A stretch of 26,143 nt of DNA from JBLHKS01 sp047620505. Its GTDB lineage: Bacteria; Verrucomicrobiota; Verrucomicrobiia; Verrucomicrobiales; DEV007. Location of the stretch: assembly GCA_047620505.1 (NCBI GenBank), contig JBLHKS010000094.1, positions 1-26,143 of the forward strand, given 5' to 3'. The position numbers were made by a program, and so were the translations under genes. The notes under the pieces are model-generated. The model did no database searches, was not told where the DNA came from, and saw only the letters and a list, made by a program, of their open reading frames with translations. This document shows, piece by piece, positions 1 through 8,732 of the stretch (positions within the stretch are counted from its first letter, which is position 1; the number at the start of each line of letters is the position of its first letter).

Positions 1-390
1 ATAAACGAACGCCATGTCATCGATGCAGGTGGCGAGCTTCGGAAGCAGGTCGCTCATCCAGAGCCCAGATTCGCCGTGTTGGCGGAATTTCCAGAAACTC
101 GGCTGACAATTTCCCGGTTTGGAAGCGAAAAATTGGAGCTTACCATCCGGATCGAAAGGCTTTCCAGCGCGGCGTTCCAACTCCGGCTTATAATCGTAGG
201 TATCGACGTGGCTGAGCCCGCCGGAGCAGAAAATCTGAATCACCTGTTTCGCTTTCGCCGGGTGATCCGTCGTCGCTCCGGCATCCAGAGCCGAAAGTGC
301 TAACGCCCCGATTCCACCTCCGGCTTGGGAAAGAAACTGGCGCCGACCCAGCTGAGGGCTTCTGGTTTGATAGGCTGAATTTGAGATCAT
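1..390 (-). CDS. DUF1501 family Tat-exported protein, N-terminal part only
   Basis: Reading the minus strand from the ATG at 390 gives 130 codons that stay open to the window edge, so only the N-terminus is visible. It has a twin-arginine signal (RRQFLSQAGGG, about residues 16-26) followed by a hydrophobic Ala/Leu stretch. Next comes the conserved DUF1501 start: a KQVIQIFCSGGLSHVDTYDYKP-like segment with Ser and His-x-Asp placed as in alkaline-phosphatase/sulfatase-like folds, then KPFDPDGKLQFF and FRQHGESGLWMSDLLPKLA. Members are abundant in Planctomycetes and Verrucomicrobia and usually sit behind a DUF1549/DUF1553 (PSD1) cytochrome gene. Here the upstream neighbour is a divergent, unrelated gene, so that partner is absent on the 5' side. 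Family call is strong; the substrate is unknown. The missing part (about 350 residues is normal) lies outside the window. Confidence 0.85.
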   Translation of the reverse strand, partial: MISNSAYQTRSPQLGRRQFLSQAGGGIGALALSALDAGATTDHPAKAKQVIQIFCSGGLSHVDTYDYKPELERRAGKPFDPDGKLQFFASKPGNCQPSFWKFRQHGESGLWMSDLLPKLATCIDDMAFVY

Positions 391-425
391 TACTCGGGCA
401 CGCGCGAAGAACGCAGCTTTGGCAA

Positions 426-453
426 TTGACAGCTAACGCGGCGTTCGTCTAAC
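426..453 (+). promoter_or_regulatory. Possible sigma70-like promoter of the Ig/FN3 gene
   Basis: A perfect TTGACA lies at 426-431 and a 4/6 match to the -10 box (TCTAAC) at 448-453, with a 16-bp spacer. This would start transcription near 460, about 20 nt before the ATG at 482, leaving room for the GGAG ribosome site at 471-474. It lies in the 91-bp gap between two divergent genes. The -10 is weak, so this is a candidate only. Confidence 0.3.
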
Positions 454-481
454 GTTTCGTTGAGTTGAATGGAGAATTGGA

Positions 482-3259
482 ATGCTTATTGATGGTTCAA
501 AGCTTGGTTTTGCGTTGGTGATCGCCTTGGCGTGTGCTGTCGGCTCAAACCGCGCTCAAGCTGCCCCGAATATCCTTGTTCAACCCAGCGACGATACGAC
601 CACCGTTGTATTCCCGGCCTTTTTTCAAGTCTCTGCTCAGGCTTCATCCGGGAGTTTGAGTTATCAGTGGTACAAAGGAAATCGCGGGGTAACGACAGAT
701 CCGCTTGGAAGTGGATTTTCCTTCCTCACAATTCCGAACCCTGAGACGGCTGACGAGGGTCTCTACTGGGTTCGCGTCACCGATGGCTCTGGCAGCATTG
801 ACTCAGCAGCTGCTCAGCTCACGGTGGTGCCGAATCAGCCGGCTACCCCGTTTGTTACGATTGGTTTGTTTGTCGATCGTGTTCGAGTCCACTGGAATCC
901 GGCCGCCGGTGCCGATCAGTATCGAATCTACCGCGAATCGACGACGCCCGGGTCTCACATCGGAACAACAACCGCACCTCACTTCTACGACACGACCGCA
1001 ACGCCCGGGCAGAATTACCGATATTATGTTTCTGCGTTGGATGCGCAGGGGGATGAGAGCGCGCTGTCTTCCCAACGAATTGGTTTCCGGGCCGCCGCGC
1101 CGTTGAATGGCTCGCTGATTCCCATGACCGACGTCGGCGGCTTCGTATTCGGCGAAGGAAACGATCGGCTCTTCGTCAGCTCGTCCACAGGGGCAGTCGA
1201 AGTCTACGACATCCCAGCAAAAGAAGTAATTGACGATTTCATCCTCGGCGGGCAGCTGCCAAATCTGGACGTGGATCCGAATGATGAATTTCTACTTGTT
1301 TCCCAGTACGCTCAGAACATTCCCACAGGAGTCGTAACCAAAATTGACCTTGCGACCCGAATTGTCTCAGACTTTACCTGGGTGCTGAACAACGCTGAGA
1401 GGAGCGCTTTCAATACTACTGTTCTCTCCCCCCAAAAGGCGCTGGTAACGAGCAATCAGCGGATCCTGTCACTGGATATTCCGACCGGGATTTTTACGGA
1501 TAAGAGCCCACAGAACGGAAGTCTGTGGCGCAATCCTCTGCGCAACAAGGTCCTCGCGTACCGGGGTGTAACTGGCGGACCATGGCGTGTTTACGATGTT
1601 GCGGGCGATAGTTTTGGCACAGAATACAGTTCCGGGACGGCGCTGGCTCAATGGTTCTCTGTTAACTTTGACGCAACCCGAATTGCAAAAACGGAGACGG
1701 GCGGGACTCAGATTTTTGATCAGGCGGGAACGAATGTCACGAGCAATTCCAATTTGGGTGGTTCTATCTTTTCTCCGAATGGAACGCTGTTTTATTCTGT
1801 CGACCTTGGGGCGGACAAAGTTCGAGCCTACGAAACGTCAACTTGGACCGAATCGTTCAACGTCGACGTTCCCGGCGGAATAACACCTCCGCTGCGACTG
1901 GATATTCAGGTCCGACCGGATGGGCGGCTTTTGGCCGTTGAAGCCGACGACGGAATCCGCCTGATTGACCTGACGGGCTTCCTTCCGGATGCGCCGCCGA
2001 ATCCAGCTTTTAATGTGGTTGCCAGCGATGGGACGTCGCCTGACCAAGTCGATTTGAGCTGGTCGGCTCCCTTGGATACGATTGAGTATCATGTCTACCG
2101 GAATACGGTCGACGATTCCAGTTCAAGCACGCAAATCGCTACCGGTCTGACGTTAACGAATTATGTCGACTCGACAGTTTCTCCAGGTGTCGTTTACTTT
2201 TACTGGGTCGAAGCATCCAACACGCATGGGACAAGTGGGTTTGGGAATTCTGACTCCGGATTCCGTCAGATCGGCGAGCCTGGCGGGGTTTCCTCGTCAA
2301 ATAACCTCGGCTCCAAAGTGGTCGTAAATTGGAGCGCGGTGAGCGGTGCAACGGGCTATCGGGTTTATCAGGGAACAACGGCGACAGTCAGCGGTTCTGA
2401 GCGGTTGGTTGGGACAACGGCGGGGATGACGATTGACGATCTCGCGGCAAATTTTCCGGCGAATACGGCTCTTTATTGGTTTGTCAGCGCCGTCGCGAAC
2501 GGTATCGAAGGTTCGCCGAGCGTCGGTGCCGAGGGGCAGCGGCTTTTCGCTCCACCGGCGACTGTCAGCGCGACGACAACGAGCGTTGGCCTGATCACTG
2601 TCGACTGGGCGACCGTCGGAGACCCGATCGATGGCTATCGGGTTTTTCGAAGCCTGACTGATAACTTCGCTTCCAGCATTCAAGTATCGACGACGCCGAC
2701 GCTCAGCTTCGAGCAAGACTTTAATGCCGTCGAGCCGCAGCTTGACTATTTCTATTGGGTCAGGCCCTTTTCTGCGGCTTTTGAGGGCGAGCTTAGTCCT
2801 TCGGCCCGCGGATTTCGAGTAGGCGGCGTCTACGCCGATTTCGTGACGACTTACGGATTAACCGGCACCGAGGCTGAATTGATCTCAAATCCGGATGACG
2901 ATGATGACTCAAACCTGGCCGAGTGGGCATTGGGCGGGTCCGATCCAAAAGATGCCGGCGTGCAGTCGCAGTCTATCGGTCAGGTGCGCTTCGTCGATTC
3001 TGCGGATCATTTCACGCTTTGTTATCTGCGATTGATCGGCGGGACAACGACCGGAAATCGCTACGAATCTGAAAACGTGGAATACCTTGCCCAAGGAACC
3101 GTCGGGCTAGGGGACTGGGATCAAACTCCGATCCCGATCGCCGCGCCATCGGGGCTGCCGGCACCGCCAGCTGGTTATGAATGGGGGGGTGTTAGGCTTC
3201 CTTTTACCGCAGTGCAGTTTCCGTCTGGATTTATTCGGATCGATGTGAGCTCGCTCTAA
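482..3259 (+). CDS. Large secreted Ig-like/fibronectin type III protein with a propeller-like middle
   Basis: 925 residues. An N-terminal signal peptide (hydrophobic stretch about 9-25, ending near AQA) shows export. An Ig-like domain follows (about 30-117: 'LSYQWYKG', 'DEGLYWVRVTD'), then an FN3 domain (about 118-203: 'VHWNPAAGADQYRIYR'). The middle (about 205-505) has repeats such as 'GAVEVYDI', 'GTQIFDQ' and 'DKVRAYE', typical of a beta-propeller. Three further FN3-like domains span about 510-785. The tail holds an acidic calcium-type motif (NPDDDDDSNLAEWALGG, about 803-819) and ends in FIRIDVSSL, a C-terminal module frequent in verrucomicrobial exported proteins. The start is supported by GGAG at 471-474, 7 nt before the ATG. 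No catalytic site was seen; an adhesive or carbohydrate-associated surface role is inferred. It stands alone, divergent from the DUF1501 gene. Confidence 0.85.
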   Translation: MLIDGSKLGFALVIALACAVGSNRAQAAPNILVQPSDDTTTVVFPAFFQVSAQASSGSLSYQWYKGNRGVTTDPLGSGFSFLTIPNPETADEGLYWVRVTDGSGSIDSAAAQLTVVPNQPATPFVTIGLFVDRVRVHWNPAAGADQYRIYRESTTPGSHIGTTTAPHFYDTTATPGQNYRYYVSALDAQGDESALSSQRIGFRAAAPLNGSLIPMTDVGGFVFGEGNDRLFVSSSTGAVEVYDIPAKEVIDDFILGGQLPNLDVDPNDEFLLVSQYAQNIPTGVVTKIDLATRIVSDFTWVLNNAERSAFNTTVLSPQKALVTSNQRILSLDIPTGIFTDKSPQNGSLWRNPLRNKVLAYRGVTGGPWRVYDVAGDSFGTEYSSGTALAQWFSVNFDATRIAKTETGGTQIFDQAGTNVTSNSNLGGSIFSPNGTLFYSVDLGADKVRAYETSTWTESFNVDVPGGITPPLRLDIQVRPDGRLLAVEADDGIRLIDLTGFLPDAPPNPAFNVVASDGTSPDQVDLSWSAPLDTIEYHVYRNTVDDSSSSTQIATGLTLTNYVDSTVSPGVVYFYWVEASNTHGTSGFGNSDSGFRQIGEPGGVSSSNNLGSKVVVNWSAVSGATGYRVYQGTTATVSGSERLVGTTAGMTIDDLAANFPANTALYWFVSAVANGIEGSPSVGAEGQRLFAPPATVSATTTSVGLITVDWATVGDPIDGYRVFRSLTDNFASSIQVSTTPTLSFEQDFNAVEPQLDYFYWVRPFSAAFEGELSPSARGFRVGGVYADFVTTYGLTGTEAELISNPDDDDDSNLAEWALGGSDPKDAGVQSQSIGQVRFVDSADHFTLCYLRLIGGTTTGNRYESENVEYLAQGTVGLGDWDQTPIPIAAPSGLPAPPAGYEWGGVRLPFTAVQFPSGFIRIDVSSL
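805..814. repeat. Iterated palindrome AGCAGCTGCT, copy 1
   Basis: Perfect 10-bp palindrome inside the Ig/FN3 gene, read as S-A-A-A-Q. Extended C on the 5' side only. Confidence 0.8.
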
Positions 3260-3377
3260 GTTCCGGTGGTTGGAATTGTCTTCAAGGGGGCAATTTCTAA
3301 TCCATTCGCCGGTTCGCAACGATCGGTTTTCGACTTGCGGCTGGCGTTTGAAACCGCCTTGGTAGCCGAAATTACTG

Positions 3378-4664
3378 ATGATGAGAACCCCCATTCTGTT
3401 GACGATCTTCACCGCCGCCGCGCTCCCCCTGGCGGCCCAGGACAACGCACAACCTGCGACTCCCGAACCTCCCGCGCCCGCGCCAATTCCAGCAGCAGCT
3501 GCTGAGCCGAAGGCACCCGTTGATCCGGAGGTTGCGAAGCTAAAAAAGGAAGTCGAACGCCTTCATCTGGAGCGAGACAAGCTCCTGGCCGAGGTCGCGA
3601 TTGCCGAGGCAGGGCTCAAGATTGAACTCGCTGATCGGCGGGGCGAAATGGAGCGTTCCAAACTCGAATTGGAAGAAACGCAGGCCGCGGCGCGCAGTCA
3701 AGAAGTCGGCGCGAAGAAGGCTGAACTGGAACTCGCACTGCTCGAATCGCAGATCGCTAAAGCCGAGATGGACGCGACTGTCAGCCGTCTCAAAAAGAAC
3801 GAAGAAGAGCTCAAAGCGCAAGTCACCGAGCTAACCTATGAAGTTCAGCAGAAGGACAAGGAACGCGAGCGAGAAAATTACGCTGACCAGAAACCGGTCT
3901 ATCTCGAGGAGCCGTTCCAGGGCGGCACGCTGATCATCAGCGACAGACGAATTGAGCTTAATGGTGTGGTCAATACCCACACGGCGACTCACGTTTCCGA
4001 GAGAATCAACTACTTCAATAATCGCAGCACGGAGTATCCGATTTTCATCGTGATCGACGACAGCCCGGGCGGATCGGTCATGTCTGGCTACAAAATTCTC
4101 AAGGCGATGGAAAGCAGCGAAGCGCCGGTTTACGTCGTCGTAAAATCTTACGCGGCGAGCATGGCGGCGGTGATCACGACCTTGGCTGACCGTTCGTTTG
4201 CTTATGAGAATGCGATTCTCCTTCATCATCAGCTGAGCGGAATTGTAGCCGGAAACAGAACCGAGCTTCTCGAGGAAGTTGATGAAACCGAAGACTGGTG
4301 GGTGCGCCTCGCAAAGCCCGTGGCCGACAAAATGGGAATCGGACTCCAAGAATTTGTGGACCGGATGTACGAAGAGGAATCCACAGGTGACTGGGACGAA
4401 TTCGCAGACAAAGCGGTCGAATTAAAGTGGGTAGACACGATTGTTCAAGAGATCCGTGAGACTTCGCTCGTCAAGAATCCCGACGCCGGAAAACCGAAGG
4501 TTACGATCACGCCGAAGGCCTCGATGACCGAAGATTTTGTCGACGAAAGCGGCATGATTTTCTCGGTCGACGAACGCGGCCGGCCGATGTGCATCCTTCC
4601 GCGGCTCAATCCGAAAGATCGTTGGTGGCTCCACAATCCGGATGGTTTTTACCGCGCACCTTGA
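3378..4664 (+). CDS. Exported coiled-coil protein with ClpP-like serine protease domain
   Basis: 428 residues. A signal peptide (about 1-20, ending LAAQ) is followed by an Ala/Pro-rich stretch (23-47) and a long charged coiled coil (about 50-165). The C-terminal half is a ClpP-fold domain. It has 'IDDSPGGSVMSGYKI' (about 226-240), the nucleophile motif SYAASMAA with Ser261, 'LLHHQ' with His284 in place of ClpP 'MIHQP', and 'GDWDEFADKAVELKWVD', whose Asp340 aligns with the third ClpP catalytic residue. The triad therefore looks intact. True ClpP is cytoplasmic, so the signal peptide plus coiled coil points to a periplasmic or membrane-associated oligomeric peptidase; that is inference. ATG at 3381 is an equally good start. 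The stop lies 13 nt before fucU, so the two are probably cotranscribed. Confidence 0.8.
   Translation: MMRTPILLTIFTAAALPLAAQDNAQPATPEPPAPAPIPAAAAEPKAPVDPEVAKLKKEVERLHLERDKLLAEVAIAEAGLKIELADRRGEMERSKLELEETQAAARSQEVGAKKAELELALLESQIAKAEMDATVSRLKKNEEELKAQVTELTYEVQQKDKERERENYADQKPVYLEEPFQGGTLIISDRRIELNGVVNTHTATHVSERINYFNNRSTEYPIFIVIDDSPGGSVMSGYKILKAMESSEAPVYVVVKSYAASMAAVITTLADRSFAYENAILLHHQLSGIVAGNRTELLEEVDETEDWWVRLAKPVADKMGIGLQEFVDRMYEEESTGDWDEFADKAVELKWVDTIVQEIRETSLVKNPDAGKPKVTITPKASMTEDFVDESGMIFSVDERGRPMCILPRLNPKDRWWLHNPDGFYRAP
3494..3503. repeat. Iterated palindrome, copy 2
   Basis: Extends to the 12-mer CAGCAGCTGCTG at 3493-3504, in the Ala/Pro linker of the ClpP-like protease (A-A-A frame). 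Confidence 0.8.
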
Positions 4665-4677
4665 GCCAGAAAAAACG

Positions 4678-5112
4678 ATGCTTTACGGAATTTCTCCGCT
4701 GTTAAGCCCGGAGCTGCTCGCCGTCCTGTGCCGCATGGGCCACGGCGATCAAATCATCCTGGCAGACGCACATTTTCCCGGCGAGTCGGTCGGTCCACAG
4801 GTTCTGCGCGCCGACGGGCTCCTGATTCCGGACCTGCTCGACGGCATCCTGCCTTTGTTCGTAACCGATACCTACACGGAGGAATCCGTTCTCATGATGG
4901 CTCCGGTTGAGGGCGACACCGCGGATCCTGAGGTCGAAAAACGCTATTGGGATCGAATCTCCAAAGTCTGGCCAGAAACCCCGCCGCTTCAGAAACTGGA
5001 GCGCTTTGCGTTCTACGAGCGAGCTAAGAATGCGTTCGCTGTGGTCATGACCGGCGACACCGCGAAGTACGGAAACGTCATTCTGACCAAGGGCGTTACG
5101 CCAGCTTCCTAA
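4678..5112 (+). CDS. fucU: L-fucose mutarotase (FucU/RbsD family)
   Basis: 144 residues from the ATG at 4678, close to the usual FucU length. The family signature is almost complete: MLYGISPLLSPELL, CRMGHGDQIILADAHFP (His and Asp of the active site), RADGL, DGILPLFVTDTY, and 'FAFYERAKNAFAVV' near the C-terminus. FucU interconverts alpha and beta anomers of L-fucose and related sugars in the cytoplasm, supplying the correct anomer to catabolism. A longer frame opens at 4642, but that start overlaps the protease gene and adds residues lacking family similarity, so 4678 is preferred. No other fucose gene lies in the window. It probably shares a transcript with the ClpP-like gene. The stop codon overlaps the convergent SPOR gene by 4 nt (CTAA). 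Confidence 0.9.
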   Translation: MLYGISPLLSPELLAVLCRMGHGDQIILADAHFPGESVGPQVLRADGLLIPDLLDGILPLFVTDTYTEESVLMMAPVEGDTADPEVEKRYWDRISKVWPETPPLQKLERFAFYERAKNAFAVVMTGDTAKYGNVILTKGVTPAS

Positions 5113-5996
5113 CGAGTCACCACCGTCTGCTCCACGCCTTGCTGAGCGACTAGCCGCTCGGCCCAGGTGTTGGCCTCTTTCGCTTGAACAAAATTGCGCT
5201 GGCTCACGACGCGATGCAGAACTTGCCCGTCGGTCTTCAGGACCATCGCCGCGATTCCTTTGCTTTGAAGCTCTGACTGGAGCAAAAGCGCGTTTTGGCT
5301 TTGAGCGAAAGCACCGAATTGGACTCGGAAGTTGTCGGCAGCTGCTGGCTCTTTCGGGGGCGTCACCGGAGTTGGTTTGGGTGTTGGCGCGGGTGCGGGA
5401 GCAGGCTTTGGCTGAGCTGCCTGCGGAGGAATCCCGGCCACTGGCGTCAGGTTAGGTTTTGGCTTAGGCGTCGACTTTTTTTCGGCTGGCCGCTCTGCGC
5501 GAATCGCCGCCACAGCTGAAACCGGCGTCAAGCGGATCAGCGGCCTTGCCTCATTCGGCCTCAGCGGGGTGAGTCGGTGTTGAACGATTTCCGGGCGGTT
5601 TTTTGCAGTCGAAGTCAGCGAAACGTTCGCTCTACCGCTTTGGACCAGCCCAATTTGCTGAGCCGCAGCACGCGAAACCGCGACGATTTCGACCGCATTC
5701 GCCGCAAGTCGATCGTTCACTCTGACGTCGATGCTCTTACCATTCGTTTGGTTGGTGACGCGAATCATGGTGTCGATCGGCAGCAATCGATGGGCAGCCG
5801 ACAGGACCGTGCGATCGTAAATTTCGCGAGAAAAAGTGAACTCGCCCTGGCGAGAATCGGGAATCATCGCCGCTTCTCCGGTCTCGATATAATTGGCCGC
5901 TAATCGTGGGCTTGATGTCTGGGCCGTCAGCGAAGAGATCGTGAAAACCAGCGAGAGCGAGCTGGCGAAAAGGAAAAATCGAAACGGCAAAATCAT
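5109..5996 (-). CDS. RlpA-like double-psi beta-barrel protein with C-terminal SPOR domain
   Basis: 295 residues from the ATG at 5996, which begins a clear signal peptide (MILPFRFFLFASSLSLVFTI..LTAQ); the frame extends to 6098, but that start would bury the signal. Residues about 34-125 resemble the RlpA barrel: 'LSAAHRLLPIDTMIRVTNQ' and 'VRVNDRLAANAVEIVAVSRAAAQQIG'. A Pro/Lys/Ala-rich linker (about 160-220) leads to a SPOR domain (about 222-295, 'FRVQFGAFAQSQNALLLQSEL'), which in other proteins binds denuded septal peptidoglycan. RlpA proteins are lytic transglycosylases or septal-ring proteins. Here the usual 'GxASWYGxxFHGxxTANGE' start is badly eroded and DRG reads DRL, so enzymatic activity is doubtful. 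An envelope or division role is inferred. It is divergent from the gene at 6101. Confidence 0.8.
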   Translation of the reverse strand: MILPFRFFLFASSLSLVFTISSLTAQTSSPRLAANYIETGEAAMIPDSRQGEFTFSREIYDRTVLSAAHRLLPIDTMIRVTNQTNGKSIDVRVNDRLAANAVEIVAVSRAAAQQIGLVQSGRANVSLTSTAKNRPEIVQHRLTPLRPNEARPLIRLTPVSAVAAIRAERPAEKKSTPKPKPNLTPVAGIPPQAAQPKPAPAPAPTPKPTPVTPPKEPAAADNFRVQFGAFAQSQNALLLQSELQSKGIAAMVLKTDGQVLHRVVSQRNFVQAKEANTWAERLVAQQGVEQTVVTR

Positions 5997-6100
5997 AAGC
6001 GTGATGGGTTTGTCAGGCCATAAATTACGGAAGTTCTGATAATTAGCAAAAGTTAATTTTCTTGCTGGAATCGCTAAATTTCCGTTAAGCTTGAGCAAGT

Positions 6101-7648
6101 ATGACGATTCACGGTTTCTCCATTTTTGCCCTTTTTGCCGCCACGCTGATGCTCACGGGCACGAGTCGAAGTCAGGTTTTTGAAGCGACTGTGGATTTTG
6201 GTGAGGATGTCGGTCAGAATCTCAGTTCCATCTTCGAAGTTCGCGATGCCGATGGCCGAGTGATTTGCGGAGCTGGTTTTCTCGGCGCTTACAACACGCA
6301 GCCGCGAAGCAATCGGCATCGTCTTAGCTTTTTCATCACTCCGACTGATGACTCTTGGGAATTCGAGATCCAACAGCTGCCCAGACCTTCGCCCGATGCC
6401 GGCGTTTACCTTTTTGACTACGACGGCCGGCTTTACGCGACGACTCGCAGCGGCGCGACGGACCACAAGATTCGCTACTGGGACGAATCGACAGAAACCT
6501 GGATTGAAGATGACGAGATCGTGCGTTACGCCCATGAAACGACAGGTCGAGCGTTGGCGCTGCGGCGCGAACGTCTCTGGTGGGGCGACGATCTAGTTTT
6601 CGCGGAGAAGCCCGAGGGACTACGGCCACTCGAGCCATATTTCTCCAACGGTTTTCTCCTGACGCGTCGCTTGAGTCGCGGGGACGACGCGCTAACAAAC
6701 GAAATTACCGCAAGCCGATGGTCTCCGGGGCAAACCCTGAAAAACCTCGATAGCGCGATTCGAATTCCGCTTCGATCCGCGAAGGAATTCGTTTACGCGT
6801 GGGGCCAACTCGGCGACGCGACGCTCGCGGCGACGAACACGGGCGGCGTCTACCGTTTTGCCGACGAAACCTGGACTACGCTCGTCGAACCGGATCGACA
6901 GACGAGTTTCCAGATTTACACCGGGATCAACTGGCGAGATCGGCTTCTGCTCGGCCACTACCCGACTGGCGAGCTCTGGGAATTCGACGGCGGCGCTGAA
7001 ATTCGGCGTCTCGAAAATTGGCCACCCGTGCTCGCTGGAGTTTCCAAACGGGCGCGCGAAGCCCAGACGACGACGATCTATGGCGGGCAACTGCTGGTGG
7101 GCGTCTGGCCATGGGCCGAACTCTGGCGTTATGACGAAGCGGCCGATTCCTGGCACTTTGTCAGGCGGATGTTCAGCCAGCCTGAGCTAACGGACGAGGT
7201 GGTTCACCCTTGGGAAAACGAAACAGCAGCTGCTGATCCGGATGGTTCCAGGAACGCCTGGGGACACCGCCTGACGAGCGCCGTTCCGTTCGGCGATTCG
7301 CTCTACATTTCTACCTCTGCGAAGACCGCCGCCGCGTTTGATCCGAAGTTCGAATTCCTGACGCCGGAAGTCCGCAACGAGTACGGTGCCGTGCATCGCC
7401 TGCGCCTACCCGGTCAACTCGCCGCTGAAATCGATTGGAATTGGGGACCGACAAAGCTGGAATTTCGGATCGAGGACGACGCGATCAGCATCTGGCAGGA
7501 CGGCGTGGAATGCGGGCGGGCGAAGCTTGGGAAACGTCCGAGCTTTGGCGAAGATTCTAAGATAAAATGGGGCTCCTGTGTTTTCGGCGAGTTTCGCGGT
7601 AAAATCCTTCTGCCTAAGAATTCAGCTGAGTTTGAGGTCGAGCCGTGA
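6101..7648 (+). CDS. Secreted propeller-like protein of unknown function
   Basis: 515 residues. A signal peptide (about 1-24, ending SRSQ) is followed by repeats in which short strands end in Trp/Tyr-rich turns: 'VYLFDYDGRLYATTRSG', 'GVYRFADETWTTLVE', 'LLLGHYPTGELWEFDGG' and 'QLLVGVWPWAELWRYDEA'. This is typical of a Kelch or WD-like beta-propeller (about residues 90-420). The last 90 residues (about 425-515) look like a beta-sandwich cap ('FRIEDDAISIWQDGVECGRA'). No catalytic motif was recognised. Related proteins in this phylum often display data-like 'readout' propellers at the cell surface, but no substrate can be named. The 3' end overlaps the convergent M20 gene by 27 bp. Confidence 0.75.
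   Translation: MTIHGFSIFALFAATLMLTGTSRSQVFEATVDFGEDVGQNLSSIFEVRDADGRVICGAGFLGAYNTQPRSNRHRLSFFITPTDDSWEFEIQQLPRPSPDAGVYLFDYDGRLYATTRSGATDHKIRYWDESTETWIEDDEIVRYAHETTGRALALRRERLWWGDDLVFAEKPEGLRPLEPYFSNGFLLTRRLSRGDDALTNEITASRWSPGQTLKNLDSAIRIPLRSAKEFVYAWGQLGDATLAATNTGGVYRFADETWTTLVEPDRQTSFQIYTGINWRDRLLLGHYPTGELWEFDGGAEIRRLENWPPVLAGVSKRAREAQTTTIYGGQLLVGVWPWAELWRYDEAADSWHFVRRMFSQPELTDEVVHPWENETAAADPDGSRNAWGHRLTSAVPFGDSLYISTSAKTAAAFDPKFEFLTPEVRNEYGAVHRLRLPGQLAAEIDWNWGPTKLEFRIEDDAISIWQDGVECGRAKLGKRPSFGEDSKIKWGSCVFGEFRGKILLPKNSAEFEVEP
7225..7234. repeat. Iterated palindrome, copy 3
   Basis: 12-mer at 7224-7235 in the propeller-like gene, read as T-A-A-A-D. Confidence 0.8.
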
Positions 7649-8728
7649 CTCGAGGTAGCGGCAGCAGATCTCGAAATAATCGAGCATCGAGTCGATTTCG
7701 ATCCACTCATCGCGTCCGTGAAGATTGCCGACGTTCGGGCGGGACAGCATGACGGGAATGCCGAGAGGCGCGAAAAAACGCGAATCGCTACCGCCCGAGG
7801 CTCTAACGAGATTGGCCTCCACAGCGACCTCGCGAGTTGCTTCGATGAAGAGCGGATCGGGATCGAGATGGGTCGGTTCGGCGGTGATGATCGGCTCCAG
7901 CTCGATTTCCGGTCCGACGATTTCGCCAATCCGCGCCAACAGCTGCTCAGCGGATTGGCCGGGCGGAAATCGGATGTCGAGCACCGCGGAAGCGCGCTCT
8001 GGGATTCGGTTAGGGCTCATATTTGGCGTATCGATCACCGTAACCACGCAAGTCGGATACCAATTGGAATCAGCGCTCTTCAACTCGTTGAACCAGGCCC
8101 GCAACTCCGCCAACCGATCGCAAAGCCGCTCCAGCGCGTTGTCCCCAAGCCAAGGCCGCGCCGCGTGCGCCGATTCACCCTGACACTGCGCTAAAAGATG
8201 GATCACGCCCTTCTCCTCGACCGTGATATTCGTCAAGGAGCCCCCGTCTGGAATGATCGCGACACCGCAGCGCAAACCTAGCTCTTCAACCAAAAACCTG
8301 ACTCCATGCTCACCGCCGATTTCTTCATCCGAGGTCAGCGCCAGTCCAACGGAGGCCCCGGGATGAGCCCGGTGAATTCTCCGCATCAGCTCTAACATGA
8401 TCACCACCTGCCCCTTCATGTCGCCCGCGCCTGGCCCGAAAATCCGCCCGTCTTTGACCGTCGGCTCGTAGGCTCCCGGCTCCGGATGCTCGACCACATC
8501 GATGTGCCCGCAGAGCAGAATTTCAGGCGCTTCGACGCCCTTCGGCAAGGCAAGCAACGACTCGTAGTTGCCACTTTCGCGCATCGTCAGCTCGAGACCC
8601 GGCAGCTGGTCGAGGTGGTTGCGCAACCAGCGAAAACACTCTGCGCGTCGCTCCGGCTTAGCATTTGTGCTTTCGATCAGCACGAGGTCGCGCGTCTCCT
8701 GAATCAATCGCTCTCGAAGGTCGCTCAT
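7622..8728 (-). CDS. M20 family metallopeptidase (ArgE/DapE/CPG2-like)
   Basis: 368 residues from the ATG at 8728. All M20 di-zinc residues are visible: GHIDVVE (His75, Asp77), GPGAGDMKG (Asp103), SDEEIGG (catalytic Glu135, metal Glu136), 'IIPDGG' (Asp161), and a C-terminal 'NVGNLHGRDEW' His. The lid/dimerisation domain carries 'ESAHAARPWLGDNA' (His188). The family hydrolyses amide bonds of N-acyl amino acids, dipeptides or succinyl-diaminopimelate in the cytoplasm; no signal peptide is present. The frame extends to 8818, but that lies inside the upstream ATP-grasp gene. Only 4 nt separate the ATP-grasp stop (8733-8735) from this ATG, so the two are likely translationally coupled. Exact substrate is unknown; a link to the ligase product is inferred. 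Confidence 0.88.
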   Translation of the reverse strand: MSDLRERLIQETRDLVLIESTNAKPERRAECFRWLRNHLDQLPGLELTMRESGNYESLLALPKGVEAPEILLCGHIDVVEHPEPGAYEPTVKDGRIFGPGAGDMKGQVVIMLELMRRIHRAHPGASVGLALTSDEEIGGEHGVRFLVEELGLRCGVAIIPDGGSLTNITVEEKGVIHLLAQCQGESAHAARPWLGDNALERLCDRLAELRAWFNELKSADSNWYPTCVVTVIDTPNMSPNRIPERASAVLDIRFPPGQSAEQLLARIGEIVGPEIELEPIITAEPTHLDPDPLFIEATREVAVEANLVRASGGSDSRFFAPLGIPVMLSRPNVGNLHGRDEWIEIDSMLDYFEICCRYLESRLDLKLS

Positions 8729-8732
8729 TTGG

